From NCBI GenBank assembly GCA_002070105.1, contig MWCQ01000005.1, positions 85,149 to 149,148 of the forward strand: a stretch of DNA of 64,000 nt. The letters are read 5' to 3'. Position numbers and translations under genes: made by a program. The notes below the pieces were generated by a model. That model worked only from the letters and a program-made list of their open reading frames with translations. It had not been told where the DNA came from and ran no database searches. How positions within the stretch are numbered: position 1 is the first letter of the stretch; each line of letters opens with the position of its first letter. Below are positions 23,724-33,400 of this stretch, in pieces. Origin of the DNA: Firmicutes bacterium ADurb.Bin193 (GTDB lineage: Bacteria; Bacillota; Clostridia; Monoglobales; Firm-18).

Positions 23724-25850
23724 ATGAAAAGGTTCACATTATCGGTAATGGTGCTAATGGCATTTCTCTGCGTTGTTTTGTTAAGTCCTTTTGCACCATC
23801 GGAATCGACACCGCTTGTCTCGGCGGCAGCAACATGGAAACCCTTTCCCGGGCGCCTTGCTTACAGCTGTGACGGAGGCTATCACGATAAAGACGATATT
23901 GCTGCTAACCCTTTTCTTCTGTTGCTTCTTTACAAAGCCGGTTTAGCAGACAAGCTGGTTCACTTCGAGTATGCAAATCACATCTGGCTTTCAGACGCTA
24001 CACAACTTAATAGTCTTATATCCGCAACAAATGAAGCGGTAACCAGATTTGGTTTTAACCCGAATATATTCTACAACTGCATGAATGCGAACAAAGACCC
24101 CATTTATAACCATCTTAGGGATGAAATTCTTGCTTCTACCGCATCAAATCCTCTGACCATCTGCGGTGCGGGACCGATGCATACAATCTATCAGGCGCTC
24201 TCGCGAGCTAATGCTCAAGACCCGAGCAAGCTTCAGTATGTGACGGTTATTTCACATTCGCCCAAAACAGGTGATTTGAGCAGTAACAATGAGCACGGCT
24301 TGTATGACCATGCTAAGGCGCCCGACCCCACCCATACACATAAAAATCCGACGGCTAAGGTATGGGATGATATCGCTGCTGATTTCCCCTCTGTAAAGCT
24401 TGTTATCATTCGCGGTCAGAACGGCCCCGGCACTACCGCTCTCGAAAGAAATGCTCCTTATGATTTTCGTGTGGCAGATTCTTACAATGCAGAACAATGG
24501 ATGGAAGATTCCACCGATGACGATATTCGTTGGGTATGGGAAAATATGAATGCTGTCCACGGCACTTTAAACGATGTGTCCGATGCGGGTATGGTATGGT
24601 ATTGGATGACCGGCGGCGATGCGTATGGCGATTTCGTTAAGACGAAGGTTGCATTAACAAGCGATTATATTCTTGATCTTAATTTTAATTCAGATACCTT
24701 ATCAAGTCCGCCTTCAGGCTGGGTGGATATTACCGGCGATGTGACGATTGCCAATGTGCCGAGTGTGTCGTATGTTCCTGCCGTTCCGGATAAGGCAATG
24801 GAGAATACTCATTTTAAGGACAAGTGCATAAAGATAAATGACACGACCTCAAGCAGTTGCACCGCGACTAAAGTATTTGCGGATCAGTCTGCGGATTTTG
24901 TGGTGGACTATGATTTTATGGTTTCAACTGCTTCGGCGGATTATGTTGGTATAGAAGTTAAAAACAGCACAGGAGATGCTGCGGTAATGGTAAAAACCGT
25001 TGGAAGCAATATAAGTTATAAAACCGGCGGATCATGGACACCCATTACAAGTTACACGCAAAACAAATGGCATCACATCACAATATATGCCAACAAAGGA
25101 ACAAACAAATGCAGTATAATAGTTGACGGTAAGTTGGAAGTGGATAATTTGGATATGGCGACTGTATCTAATCCAATAAACAATATAACATTCAAAACAG
25201 GCACTACTTATCAAGGCGTTGCATATTTTGATAATCTTAAAATATTCTCACCTTCCGCCGCACCAACCCCTACTCCGACACCCTCACCAACCCCAACACC
25301 GGCAGGCGACTATCTCATAGATGATAACTTCAATAACCAATCAGCAGGGAGTACGCCGACAGGCTGGACGGTTAGCGGAGATGTGAAGGTTGCGAACATT
25401 CCGAGTGCTTCTGATAAAAGTATAAAGTTTAACGATACTGATGCAAGCACCTTAACAGCAGTTAAGGGTTTTGCACAGCAGACGGGCGCAATCACGGTTG
25501 AATACGACTTTATGGTGCCTGCAACGGTAGATTTTGCGGGGTTACAGCTTGAGGACGGAAGCGGGACGACAGCTATAGTACTAAAGACCAGGTACGGACA
25601 AATCGCCTATAAAAAATCAGACGATAGTTGGGCTAACCTTCAGGCATACAATCCAAACACATGGTATAGCATCAGGATAGAAGCTGATGTCTCAACCGAT
25701 ACATACAGCGTCTATGTAAACGGCGTAGAGAGGGCGAACGGTGTAGCTTTTAACAGAGCCGTATCGTCTATAGAGCAGATAAAATTCACAACAGGCAGTT
25801 CCTATACCGGTCTAATGTATGTGGACAATGTAAAGGTTTATAAGCCGTAA
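23724..25850 (+). CDS. Secreted modular protein: nucleoside-hydrolase-like domain plus two jelly-roll-like domains
   Basis: A 708-residue exported protein with a signal peptide (MKRFTLSVMVLMAFLCVVLL, cleavage probably near VSAAA). Residues about 35-310 contain LAYSCDGGYHDKDDIAANP, an Asp-rich motif like that of inosine-uridine nucleoside hydrolases, and further VTVISHSPK and KLVIIRGQNGPG stretches. Two related ~185-residue beta domains follow, each beginning with D-Y-x-hydrophobic-D, then NFN and GWxxxxGDV. They resemble LamG/DUF1080-type carbohydrate-binding folds and are joined by a linker of alternating Pro and Thr. The ATG at 23724 has GAGGAGAG upstream; a start 17 codons earlier would spoil the signal peptide. 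The gene lies between 79-bp direct repeats. A role in extracellular polysaccharide or nucleoside use is inference. Confidence 0.68.
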   Translation: MKRFTLSVMVLMAFLCVVLLSPFAPSESTPLVSAAATWKPFPGRLAYSCDGGYHDKDDIAANPFLLLLLYKAGLADKLVHFEYANHIWLSDATQLNSLISATNEAVTRFGFNPNIFYNCMNANKDPIYNHLRDEILASTASNPLTICGAGPMHTIYQALSRANAQDPSKLQYVTVISHSPKTGDLSSNNEHGLYDHAKAPDPTHTHKNPTAKVWDDIAADFPSVKLVIIRGQNGPGTTALERNAPYDFRVADSYNAEQWMEDSTDDDIRWVWENMNAVHGTLNDVSDAGMVWYWMTGGDAYGDFVKTKVALTSDYILDLNFNSDTLSSPPSGWVDITGDVTIANVPSVSYVPAVPDKAMENTHFKDKCIKINDTTSSSCTATKVFADQSADFVVDYDFMVSTASADYVGIEVKNSTGDAAVMVKTVGSNISYKTGGSWTPITSYTQNKWHHITIYANKGTNKCSIIVDGKLEVDNLDMATVSNPINNITFKTGTTYQGVAYFDNLKIFSPSAAPTPTPTPSPTPTPAGDYLIDDNFNNQSAGSTPTGWTVSGDVKVANIPSASDKSIKFNDTDASTLTAVKGFAQQTGAITVEYDFMVPATVDFAGLQLEDGSGTTAIVLKTRYGQIAYKKSDDSWANLQAYNPNTWYSIRIEADVSTDTYSVYVNGVERANGVAFNRAVSSIEQIKFTTGSSYTGLMYVDNVKVYKP

Positions 25851-25897
25851 GAAATAAACAATCCTTATTCGTAACATTTGCGGTGTAAAGTGGTCGT

Positions 25898-25976
25898 AGT
25901 GAATTGAACATAGTCGAAGATTACACTGACGGGCGGCGGGGAAAATTCCCTGCCGCCTGTTTTCAATCAATGGAAA
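25898..25976 (+). repeat. 79-bp direct repeat, right copy
   Basis: Same sequence as 23303-23381 apart from three bases, starting 47 bases after the secreted gene stop. Its GC-rich hairpin plus TTTTC could act as that gene's terminator. The remaining ~200 bases to the next gene are AT-rich, with no further gene seen. Confidence 0.88.
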
Positions 25977-26173
25977 TATGAGTATAGTCAAGCGGACGAT
26001 GTAACCGCTTTTGTAAAAAATATTTTGATTGAAAAAACTAACAAAAGATGATATATTATACCGGTAAACTATTATCGATAATGTCTTTTGAAATTTCAGA
26101 CAAATTTCAATAGAAAAAAGCGCATATACTCCCTTGCACAAATCATATCGAATATTGTGAGGAGGAAATCAAA

Positions 26174-27658
26174 GTGAAAAAGGTAATAATCATAGGCGCG
26201 GGAATCTCAGGGCTTACAGCGGGTGTATATGCACTGCAAAGCGGGTTTGATGTGACAATCTATGAATCTCATACAATACCGGGCGGCGCTTCGACAAGCT
26301 GGCGGCGGAAGGGATACTATTTTGAAGGCGGTATTCACTGGATGACAGGCACACTACCCGATACGCCGACAAATAAGGTGTGGAAAAACATCGGCGCGCT
26401 GAGCGACGACATTCCCATTCATGTTCGCGACCCGTTTTTAACATATGATTTCGATAGTCTGACAATTTGTCTGTATCGTGATATTGACAAGCTTCATAAG
26501 CATCTATTAAGCATTGCGCCCGAGGATAAAAAGGAGATTGAAAGACTGTTTCGGGATGTAAAAAAGATGTCAAAGATTTCTATGCCGATTATGGACATTA
26601 AGGGCGTAAAGGTCAGGGAAAAGTCGGGTGTACCGCTTTCGTCCATAATTAAAATGCTTCCGGCGTTTGCCCTCATACCGTTTTATTCAAAACAAGACAG
26701 CGGGGAATTTTCAAAGCGCTTCAGAGACCCAATGCTCTCGCAGTTTATTAAAACCATAATAGGGCCCGAAAACAACGCATTAGGCATGGTGCTTACAATT
26801 GCAACCCTTGCAAGCGGCGACGGAGGTTACCCCGAGGGTGGCTCATTGGCAATGGCTCGGCGCATTGCGGATAAATTTGAGGCTTTGGGCGGAACAATAA
26901 ATTTCGGCTCACCCGTAAGCAAGGTTGTAACCAGAGACGGAAAGGCCGTTGGGGTTTTGCAGGGCGAAAACGAAATTCCTGCCGATGCGGTTATCGTTAC
27001 GCAGGATACGCTTGCGGCTATCGATACGCTGTTTGAAACACCGATTAACGAACCGTGGGCGGAAAAAATGCGAAAGGAAACAAAGCCCGTGCTCAACACA
27101 TTTGTAAGCATCGGTGTTGAGGAAGAATTATCCGATTTACCCGAAAGCCTGTACTTTAACCCCAAGGTTCCTTTCTATTGCGGAGGGCAGGAGCAAACCA
27201 TCGTAAATATCAATAATTATGCCAAATTTAAGGACTATGCGCCCGACGGGTGCACGGCGATAACCTCGATAATCGGGGGCGATACCTATGAGTTTTGGAA
27301 GCAGTGTAAGCAAAACGGTACATATAATGAAGAAAAGGAAAGGCTTGCAAATGCGCTTATCGAAATTATCGAAAACAAATGGCCGAGAATAAAAGGCAAA
27401 ATTGCGGTATGGGATGTTGCAACCCCGCTTACATATGAGCGCTATTTAAGCTCCTACAAAGGCTCATGGATGTCGGTTATGGGAAAGGGCAGTAAGATGG
27501 AATCATATCCTACCAAGCCTAAAAGCATAAACAACCTGTATTTCGCGGGTCAGCGCCTTATGGTTCCGGGCGGTCTGCCCGTAGCGGCAGAAACGGGAAG
27601 GAAGGCAGTACAGTATTTGTGCAGGGATACCGACACGGTATTCCAGGGCAAGATGTAG
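26174..27658 (+). CDS. FAD-dependent NAD(P)-binding oxidoreductase of the CrtI/phytoene desaturase-like type
   Basis: A 494-residue flavoprotein. The N-terminal dinucleotide fold KVIIIGAGISGLTAGVYAL is followed by TIYESHTIPGGASTSW, and FEGGIHWMTG resembles the carotenoid desaturase/isomerase branch. GGYPEGGSLAMARRIADKFE lies mid-protein, and the C-terminal NNLYFAGQRLMVPGGLPVAAETGRK positions the FAD. Relatives act on carotenoids, retinol or other polyprenyl chains, but no carotenoid genes are nearby, so the substrate is unknown. GTG start with GAGGAGG upstream. A perfect 11-bp terminator follows. Confidence 0.83.
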   Translation: MKKVIIIGAGISGLTAGVYALQSGFDVTIYESHTIPGGASTSWRRKGYYFEGGIHWMTGTLPDTPTNKVWKNIGALSDDIPIHVRDPFLTYDFDSLTICLYRDIDKLHKHLLSIAPEDKKEIERLFRDVKKMSKISMPIMDIKGVKVREKSGVPLSSIIKMLPAFALIPFYSKQDSGEFSKRFRDPMLSQFIKTIIGPENNALGMVLTIATLASGDGGYPEGGSLAMARRIADKFEALGGTINFGSPVSKVVTRDGKAVGVLQGENEIPADAVIVTQDTLAAIDTLFETPINEPWAEKMRKETKPVLNTFVSIGVEEELSDLPESLYFNPKVPFYCGGQEQTIVNINNYAKFKDYAPDGCTAITSIIGGDTYEFWKQCKQNGTYNEEKERLANALIEIIENKWPRIKGKIAVWDVATPLTYERYLSSYKGSWMSVMGKGSKMESYPTKPKSINNLYFAGQRLMVPGGLPVAAETGRKAVQYLCRDTDTVFQGKM

Positions 27659-27670
27659 ATGCAATAATAT

Positions 27671-27706
27671 TTCACCCCCTCTTATAACAGAGGGGGTGAA
27701 TCTTTG
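27671..27706. terminator. Terminator after the FAD oxidoreductase gene
   Basis: TTCACCCCCTC and GAGGGGGTGAA form an 11-bp stem, followed by TCTTT. It lies between convergent genes. Confidence 0.75.
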
Positions 27707-27731
27707 GTTATATGAGAGGAAGAAGTAAGCC

Positions 27732-28568
27732 TTATCTAAAACTTTCCCGAAAATCCTCAACTTCCTTTGTGAGTTTCAGATTATTCTTTTCCGCGAGCTC
27801 AACAAACTGCTTTAAGGATTTTGCAAGATTGCTGTCAGTGCCTTCTTCTAAAAATTTCTTATAGCCTAAAAGTGCATCATTTCTCATTACCTTTGTATCA
27901 TAAGAGAAAAGCGGAGTATTATTAAGCCCGAAAAATACAAAGGTTTTATAATATTCGTATTTTTCCTTGATATCGTTAAAGCGCGCCGATGCAGGATATT
28001 TCTCGACAAACCTCTCCATTTCCACCGCGCGCCTTGCAAGCTCATCCCATGTAATTACCAGAGCCGCATCCTTTGCGGTGGGCTTATCGGACTGCTTTGC
28101 CATAATAGAGATATAGCTTTTCAAATCCTCCGAAGCCTTGTTTGACCAGCCCTTGTATTTTGCATAGTCGATAATAGGATAATACATACCCTCTGCGCTT
28201 TCAATCTTAAACCCGTTTTCCTCCGCGGACTTCAAAAGCTCGCTTATCGAATCGGTAGAGCCGGTCGACAATGCTTTTTGAACATCCTCTTTGAAAAAGT
28301 CCTTTGAAATTGTTGTAAGAAGGTCGTTTTGAGCCGATTCAAGCTCTAAAATCAAAGAATCCGTGCCTTCCTTTGTTAATGAATTAAGATTGGCAACTAT
28401 AAATTCAAAAATTTCTTTAGGTTTAGGTTTTGTTGCCAAAAATTCTTCAATATTTACCGTCTTTTCTTCGGTTATGGGGAGCTTTTGCCCTTTTTGCATG
28501 CACGCACTCATAGAAACAATTAAAGCACACACCAGCAAAATCCCGATAAACAGCCTTGTTTTTGTCAT
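27732..28568 (-). CDS. Putative lipoprotein of unknown function
   Basis: A 278-residue protein with a clear lipoprotein signal: MTKTRLFIGILLVCALIV followed by SMSAC near residue 24. The mature part is mostly helical, rich in Lys and Glu, and has no motif I recognise (PKEIFEFIVANLNSL, DELARRAVEMERFVEKYP). I chose ATG at 28568 because AGGAGG lies just upstream; a longer reading includes that site. It ends convergently to the FAD oxidoreductase and starts 162 bases after the DUF3999-like gene, on the same strand. It could serve the same envelope function as the two following membrane proteins. Confidence 0.7.
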   Translation of the reverse strand: MTKTRLFIGILLVCALIVSMSACMQKGQKLPITEEKTVNIEEFLATKPKPKEIFEFIVANLNSLTKEGTDSLILELESAQNDLLTTISKDFFKEDVQKALSTGSTDSISELLKSAEENGFKIESAEGMYYPIIDYAKYKGWSNKASEDLKSYISIMAKQSDKPTAKDAALVITWDELARRAVEMERFVEKYPASARFNDIKEKYEYYKTFVFFGLNNTPLFSYDTKVMRNDALLGYKKFLEEGTDSNLAKSLKQFVELAEKNNLKLTKEVEDFRESFR

Positions 28569-28730
28569 TTTACAGCCTCCTAACATACTGTGTTTTTCCT
28601 ATAATATCAATTTTTCAAGCGGTTTATACATTATACACCTTAATAAAAAGTTGTCTCGGCCTTCATATAATCACCCGATGGACAGATTATTCGGAATTTT
28701 CCCGCTTTGACTTTTCAAACACAGCCTATG

Positions 28731-29924
28731 TTATTCCGGCTTTTTCTTTAGCTTTAATAAGATTAGAAGGCCGAGCAAAACCGCAACAGCCACAATAACA
28801 ATATTAAATATCAGATTATAATCATACTGCTTCGGTTCCTTCGGAATTTCGTCAAGCTTAACTTCCCTGACAGTCAGCGAATCGACAGCGCCCTTTAAAA
28901 TATCATCCTTATAGGATGCGATGTCGTATATCGGGGCTTTTGCGGAATCGTTTTTTGCAAATTCAATGTAATAGTTTTTGCTTCCGTTATCCTCAAAAAC
29001 AATTTCTTCGGCATAATATTTAGCGGTTATACCGTCAATGCTTATCGGCTTGTCATCGTTGTTTTTAATTATAATGGTCAAAACATCATTTTCAATCTTC
29101 TTTTTCCGGATAACAATATCGGTATCCGTATATGTAGTGTCCCCGAAGGATAAATTATAAATCTCTGCGGTAATCCCAAGCCCTTCCACCACAGCGTTTC
29201 TTTTAAACATACTGTTTGTTTTTATGGTTATGGTGTCTACAAACAGATTTTTAAGCCCCTCAATATACACATGGGTTTCCTTTTCCTTTTGCTCTATGCT
29301 GAACTTTGGCGATATTTCCTCCGCAAAATAGCTTTTTTCAAGGCTTGTAACGCTATAATACAAAGTGGCGGTATCAAATGCAATCTTTTCTAAATTGTTG
29401 CCAAGCTTAAAACGATAATGCGTATATTTTTGAGGAATACCGAACACAATCTCAAGCTTTGTTTTTCCGTCAACACTGTATAGCGTGTCATCCTTTATTT
29501 TTTCCCAATACCTGTTGTCATAGCTGCCGAAAACCTCGATTTTTTTAGCAAAGCCCGTGGTTTTTGTTGTAAGCACTATTGAAGTTGCGATAACATCCGT
29601 GCTTGGTATCTTTGCGATTCTATAATCAAAATAAAATGAATCATCCTTTGTATAAGAATTTATAAGAGCAAGGGTGTATGTATAATTCTCTTTGCTTGTA
29701 GCGGAGCGGCTTGTGTTAATAAAGTACGGCACGATCTCGCCGTTGTCGTCTTTAACAAGCACATCGGACAAATTCTCATTCGCATTATTGCATATTTCGG
29801 GCGTAAGCCTGACGGATTTATATCTATTCGTGCCGCTGTTTGTAACCGTGGCGGTATGTGCGAATACTGTTGTATTAAGAAGCAGGGCAGTTATAAATAC
29901 AAGGCTACATATCCTCTTTAACAT
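28731..29924 (-). CDS. DUF3999-like exported membrane protein
   Basis: A 397-residue protein with a signal peptide (MLKRICSLVFITALLLNTTVFA), a long extracytoplasmic beta-rich part and a single C-terminal helix (NLIFNIVIVAVAVLLGLLIL) ending in LKKKPE. The pattern of FGSYDNRYWEKI and YTHYRFKLGNNLE within discoidin-like repeats recalls DUF3999. Its start overlaps the end of the DUF2339 gene by 20 bases. These two families commonly occur together, which is the main support for the call. The function is unknown. Confidence 0.68.
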   Translation of the reverse strand: MLKRICSLVFITALLLNTTVFAHTATVTNSGTNRYKSVRLTPEICNNANENLSDVLVKDDNGEIVPYFINTSRSATSKENYTYTLALINSYTKDDSFYFDYRIAKIPSTDVIATSIVLTTKTTGFAKKIEVFGSYDNRYWEKIKDDTLYSVDGKTKLEIVFGIPQKYTHYRFKLGNNLEKIAFDTATLYYSVTSLEKSYFAEEISPKFSIEQKEKETHVYIEGLKNLFVDTITIKTNSMFKRNAVVEGLGITAEIYNLSFGDTTYTDTDIVIRKKKIENDVLTIIIKNNDDKPISIDGITAKYYAEEIVFEDNGSKNYYIEFAKNDSAKAPIYDIASYKDDILKGAVDSLTVREVKLDEIPKEPKQYDYNLIFNIVIVAVAVLLGLLILLKLKKKPE

Positions 29925-32463
29925 TGCTTATATTCAGCTCCAATCTCTTATTAAAATACTGATAGACGAATGAAATACCGACCAGGGTTATACCCAGCGC
30001 AAAGTAGGAAACAATCTCCAACCCCTTTGTAAGACTTGCCAGATCAACCAAAAACAGTTTCGCAACCGCAAGAATAGAAAGCCCAAGCCCGAACCGCCTT
30101 AAAAAGGCGTATCTCTTGACAAAGCCCAGTATAATCCACGCCAGAGCGGTCAAAACACAAATAATGCTTATTGCCGCATTGGAAAATGCTAAATTATATT
30201 GGGTAATCAGGTTTTGCGTTAAAATAAGCACGAAATAACCCGAAACCACAAGCGGGAACCACTCGACCCCAAGCTTTCTCTCCATAACAATACACTTCAT
30301 TAAATCATATAGCGCAAAAACTGAAAGAAGCGAGATTATAAGTAAAATTGCGGTTCCGACAATGGTTATCAGAATTGGCATTGGTGTAATATAACCAATC
30401 GGCGAGCGCCGGGAATTCAAGCCAAACAGCCACAAAATACCATACGCATACATCAGTATCGATATAATTTTTACACCCGTATCCGATAAGATCCTGATTC
30501 TCGGCGCCGAGTATGCAATTAAAAAGGTTAAAACAATGGCAAGAGCCTGTGTTAAATATGATATGTCAAATAATGATATAGTAACATCTTTTTGTATTAA
30601 ATAGAGTACTCCATCCCTATCATAAATAGAGTTAAACCATAAATTATATATTAAATTAACACTAACATAAATACCGTAAATCCATAAATTTATGATACAC
30701 AGATATTTATAAACCTTTTCAAATTTGGTCGACAATGTCTTTTTATAAATGAAGCTGCCCAGTATAATCAGGCTTCCTAATGTGATTGCAAGATATTTAT
30801 ATCCGAACAAATATCTATATTTGCCCAAAACATCAACAATCAAAAATGCGCCCACGCACAGCGCGCCGATTATTAAGCCGCTCTTTTTGAAGCTCTTTTC
30901 GTTTTTAATTATTCCATAGCTTGCAAGCGCAACCCCCTCCGCAAGCCAACCGAGTGAATAAAACGCCTTGTCAAATTGAAGGGGAATAATAAGCACGACA
31001 AACGCAAAACCGGTTAAGTAAAACAATGCTCTTGTATTCTTCTCACCGCTGAATTTTGTTTCGATAATCCTGCCGAGTAAAAGATAAACAAGTGCAAAAA
31101 TAATTGCCAAAAGGCCGTTATACTTCTCAAGGCGGAACTTATCAAAAGCAAAATACATGGTAATACTGCTGAAAAATGTATTTATTGCAAGAAGCGTAAC
31201 ATCGGATTTTTTGAATGTCAGCTTTTGAGTGTATGTACTTATAACGGGAATCAGTGTATAGATGGAAAATGCAAATATAATATACAAAATCCCGAAAACC
31301 GAGCCTATGTGCAAACCGTAAGGTAATTGCGAAATTATCAAAACAGTACCGATTATATTAAGAATAAGTCCGATAAAGGCGCTTATTCTCCATTTTTTCT
31401 TAAACGAAATGATAAGCGCCAATAAATTCAGCAAAACAAAATACACCATAGCGCCGTAAATTATGTCTTTGTTGTCTATAACAGAGAACATGGGCAGATA
31501 CCCGCCTATTAGCGCAAACATTAAAATGACCTGCGCATTATATCGTGTTGCAAGGACAAACGCACCGGCGGTAATCAGCACGCACAGTGTAATTGCGGGG
31601 TACATATCAAATCCTTCTATTTCAAGCCCGAAATAGCTTGTGGCAAGCGCCACATATAAAACTGCCACACCGCCCGCTGTAATGCCCAGGGAAAAGACAT
31701 TGGGATTTTTTCGGTTTAATATTTCGCCGACTACAAGCATAACCGCACCAAGCGTGAACATTGCAATTGCCTTAAATATATCCGGCATCTTTAAATATGT
31801 ATATTGTGATGCGACAATTACGCCGATAACGATGAGGAAAATGCCAAGCTTATTTATAAGGTTAAGCCCGACAAAGCTTTCTATGTTGTTCTTTTTAGCG
31901 TTTTCCTTTATCATGTTGTCGGTTATCTGCTCATTTTTCAGGCTTTCAAACTCAGCCTGCTCGTTTTCGGAAAAAACTCCGCTGTATTTATTCATCTGTG
32001 CCTTTGCTAGGGTGACCTTTTCATCAATCAGCGTTTTTAGCTCATCGAGCTTTTTATAAATTTCATCCCTTGTGTCGGTATTGCTTTGTTCAAGAGCTTT
32101 CGTCATTTCTTCGATTCTGCTTTTTACCCTGTATTCCAATGCCAAAAGGCGGTTTAGCTCATTTTCATAATTAGACTTAAAGTAAACATCTAATTTTTGC
32201 TTGGAATGATTTAAAATCGCAAGCCTTTCGTTGTAAACCTGCTCATAGAGTGCATTTTTCAAACCGCTGTTTTCCTGTAAAAGCCTGTCAAGGTTTTCTT
32301 TGGCTGATAAGTAGTCATCGGTAAGCTTTTGAAGCCGTGATTTAAGCTCATCGTTTTCCTTGGTCAGGTCACTGCCTTCAAGCGCCTGACATTCGGCCTC
32401 AAGCTCTGATAAAACCTCCTTTTGACGACTTATAATGCTTTTAAGGTTGTCTGCCATTCCCAT
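29905..32463 (-). CDS. DUF2339-family polytopic membrane protein with N-terminal coiled coil
   Basis: An 852-residue protein. The first ~190 residues form a long coiled coil (heptads through RQKEVLSELEAECQALEG, KLDELKTLIDEKV). Then come more than 20 hydrophobic helices, the first at LINKLGIFLIVIGVIVASQY. The stretches YFGLEIEGFDMYPAITL and FSLGITAGGVAVLYVALATSYF fit DUF2339. The start at 32463 has GGAGGTG eight bases upstream. It is translationally coupled to the DUF3999-like gene. Such proteins are predicted envelope factors of unknown function, and the coiled coil could contact a cytoplasmic partner. Confidence 0.83.
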   Translation of the reverse strand: MGMADNLKSIISRQKEVLSELEAECQALEGSDLTKENDELKSRLQKLTDDYLSAKENLDRLLQENSGLKNALYEQVYNERLAILNHSKQKLDVYFKSNYENELNRLLALEYRVKSRIEEMTKALEQSNTDTRDEIYKKLDELKTLIDEKVTLAKAQMNKYSGVFSENEQAEFESLKNEQITDNMIKENAKKNNIESFVGLNLINKLGIFLIVIGVIVASQYTYLKMPDIFKAIAMFTLGAVMLVVGEILNRKNPNVFSLGITAGGVAVLYVALATSYFGLEIEGFDMYPAITLCVLITAGAFVLATRYNAQVILMFALIGGYLPMFSVIDNKDIIYGAMVYFVLLNLLALIISFKKKWRISAFIGLILNIIGTVLIISQLPYGLHIGSVFGILYIIFAFSIYTLIPVISTYTQKLTFKKSDVTLLAINTFFSSITMYFAFDKFRLEKYNGLLAIIFALVYLLLGRIIETKFSGEKNTRALFYLTGFAFVVLIIPLQFDKAFYSLGWLAEGVALASYGIIKNEKSFKKSGLIIGALCVGAFLIVDVLGKYRYLFGYKYLAITLGSLIILGSFIYKKTLSTKFEKVYKYLCIINLWIYGIYVSVNLIYNLWFNSIYDRDGVLYLIQKDVTISLFDISYLTQALAIVLTFLIAYSAPRIRILSDTGVKIISILMYAYGILWLFGLNSRRSPIGYITPMPILITIVGTAILLIISLLSVFALYDLMKCIVMERKLGVEWFPLVVSGYFVLILTQNLITQYNLAFSNAAISIICVLTALAWIILGFVKRYAFLRRFGLGLSILAVAKLFLVDLASLTKGLEIVSYFALGITLVGISFVYQYFNKRLELNISNVKEDM

Positions 32464-32570
32464 GCTTTTGCACCTCCAAAAATATTTGAAATATTTCTTC
32501 AATATTATATGATAAATGTAAAGGATTTTTGCGGTGTATGGCATTTTATAACAATTTATATTACAATCTG

Positions 32571-33389
32571 TTAAGGCTGATGTATTATCTCAAGCTGACG
32601 CATATATTTTTCCGCTTTTAAGGTTAAGGCATTGACATCACCCGAAAAAATAGTCGGATTTTTGCCCAGCGCATTGCTTTTAGAAATCCCGAATTCATCA
32701 TATGGGATAAGCCGAACTTTAACGGGGTTTTTGAGCGACATAAGATATGCCGCCATTTTTTCAAACTCTGTATCATCATGCACACCGGGGATAATAGGTA
32801 TGGAAATCCAAAGCCTCTCAGGGATTTTTTCGTTAAGGTAAGCAATGTTTTCTTTTATTATCGTGTTGTCAACGCCGGTAAACTCTTTATGCTTCTCCGA
32901 TGTAAAAAGCTTAAAGTCGGCGATTACAAGGTCGGCAGTATCCGCCAATTCCGCAACAACATCCAAAGGGGCAAAGCAAGAGGTTTCCACAGCGGTATGA
33001 ATATTTTGATTTTTCAGGCGTAAAAGCAATTCCTTTACCGATGCCCACTGGGAAAGCGGTTCGCCGCCGCTTACAGTTACGCCCCCGCCGTTTTCGTAGT
33101 ATATTTCATCCTTCATAACTTCCTGAATAATATCGTCAATTTTGGCATCATAACCGACGCTCACCCTTGCGCCCGAAGGACATTCCGAAAGAATCTCCGA
33201 TTTACCGAGGCAGACTTCACAGCCTATACACAGCTCTTTGAAAAACATCGTTTGCGTAGCGGGGCTTATTGATTCGGGATTATGACACCATGCACAATCA
33301 AGAGGACAGCCCTTTACAAATACAGTCGTACGAATTCCCGGACCGTCATGGATACAAAATTTTTGTATATCGAATATTCTCAGCTTCAC
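32571..33389 (-). CDS. Glycyl-radical enzyme activating enzyme (radical SAM)
   Basis: A ~272-residue radical SAM protein that would install the glycyl radical on the enzyme encoded just upstream. It shows IHDGPGIRTTVFVKGC, the cluster motif CPLDCAWC and VTVSGGEPLSQW, the order typical of PflA-type activases. Between them is a single extra Cys cluster (CIGCEVC...C) rather than the two ferredoxin-like clusters of most non-PFL activases. The 3' end of the radical enzyme gene overlaps a GTG at 33404; a second GTG at 33389 has AGGGGA at better spacing, so I prefer it. The position, spacing and shared strand tie it to that enzyme. Confidence 0.92.
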   Translation of the reverse strand: MKLRIFDIQKFCIHDGPGIRTTVFVKGCPLDCAWCHNPESISPATQTMFFKELCIGCEVCLGKSEILSECPSGARVSVGYDAKIDDIIQEVMKDEIYYENGGGVTVSGGEPLSQWASVKELLLRLKNQNIHTAVETSCFAPLDVVAELADTADLVIADFKLFTSEKHKEFTGVDNTIIKENIAYLNEKIPERLWISIPIIPGVHDDTEFEKMAAYLMSLKNPVKVRLIPYDEFGISKSNALGKNPTIFSGDVNALTLKAEKYMRQLEIIHQP

Positions 33390-33400
33390 GATTGTTCCCC

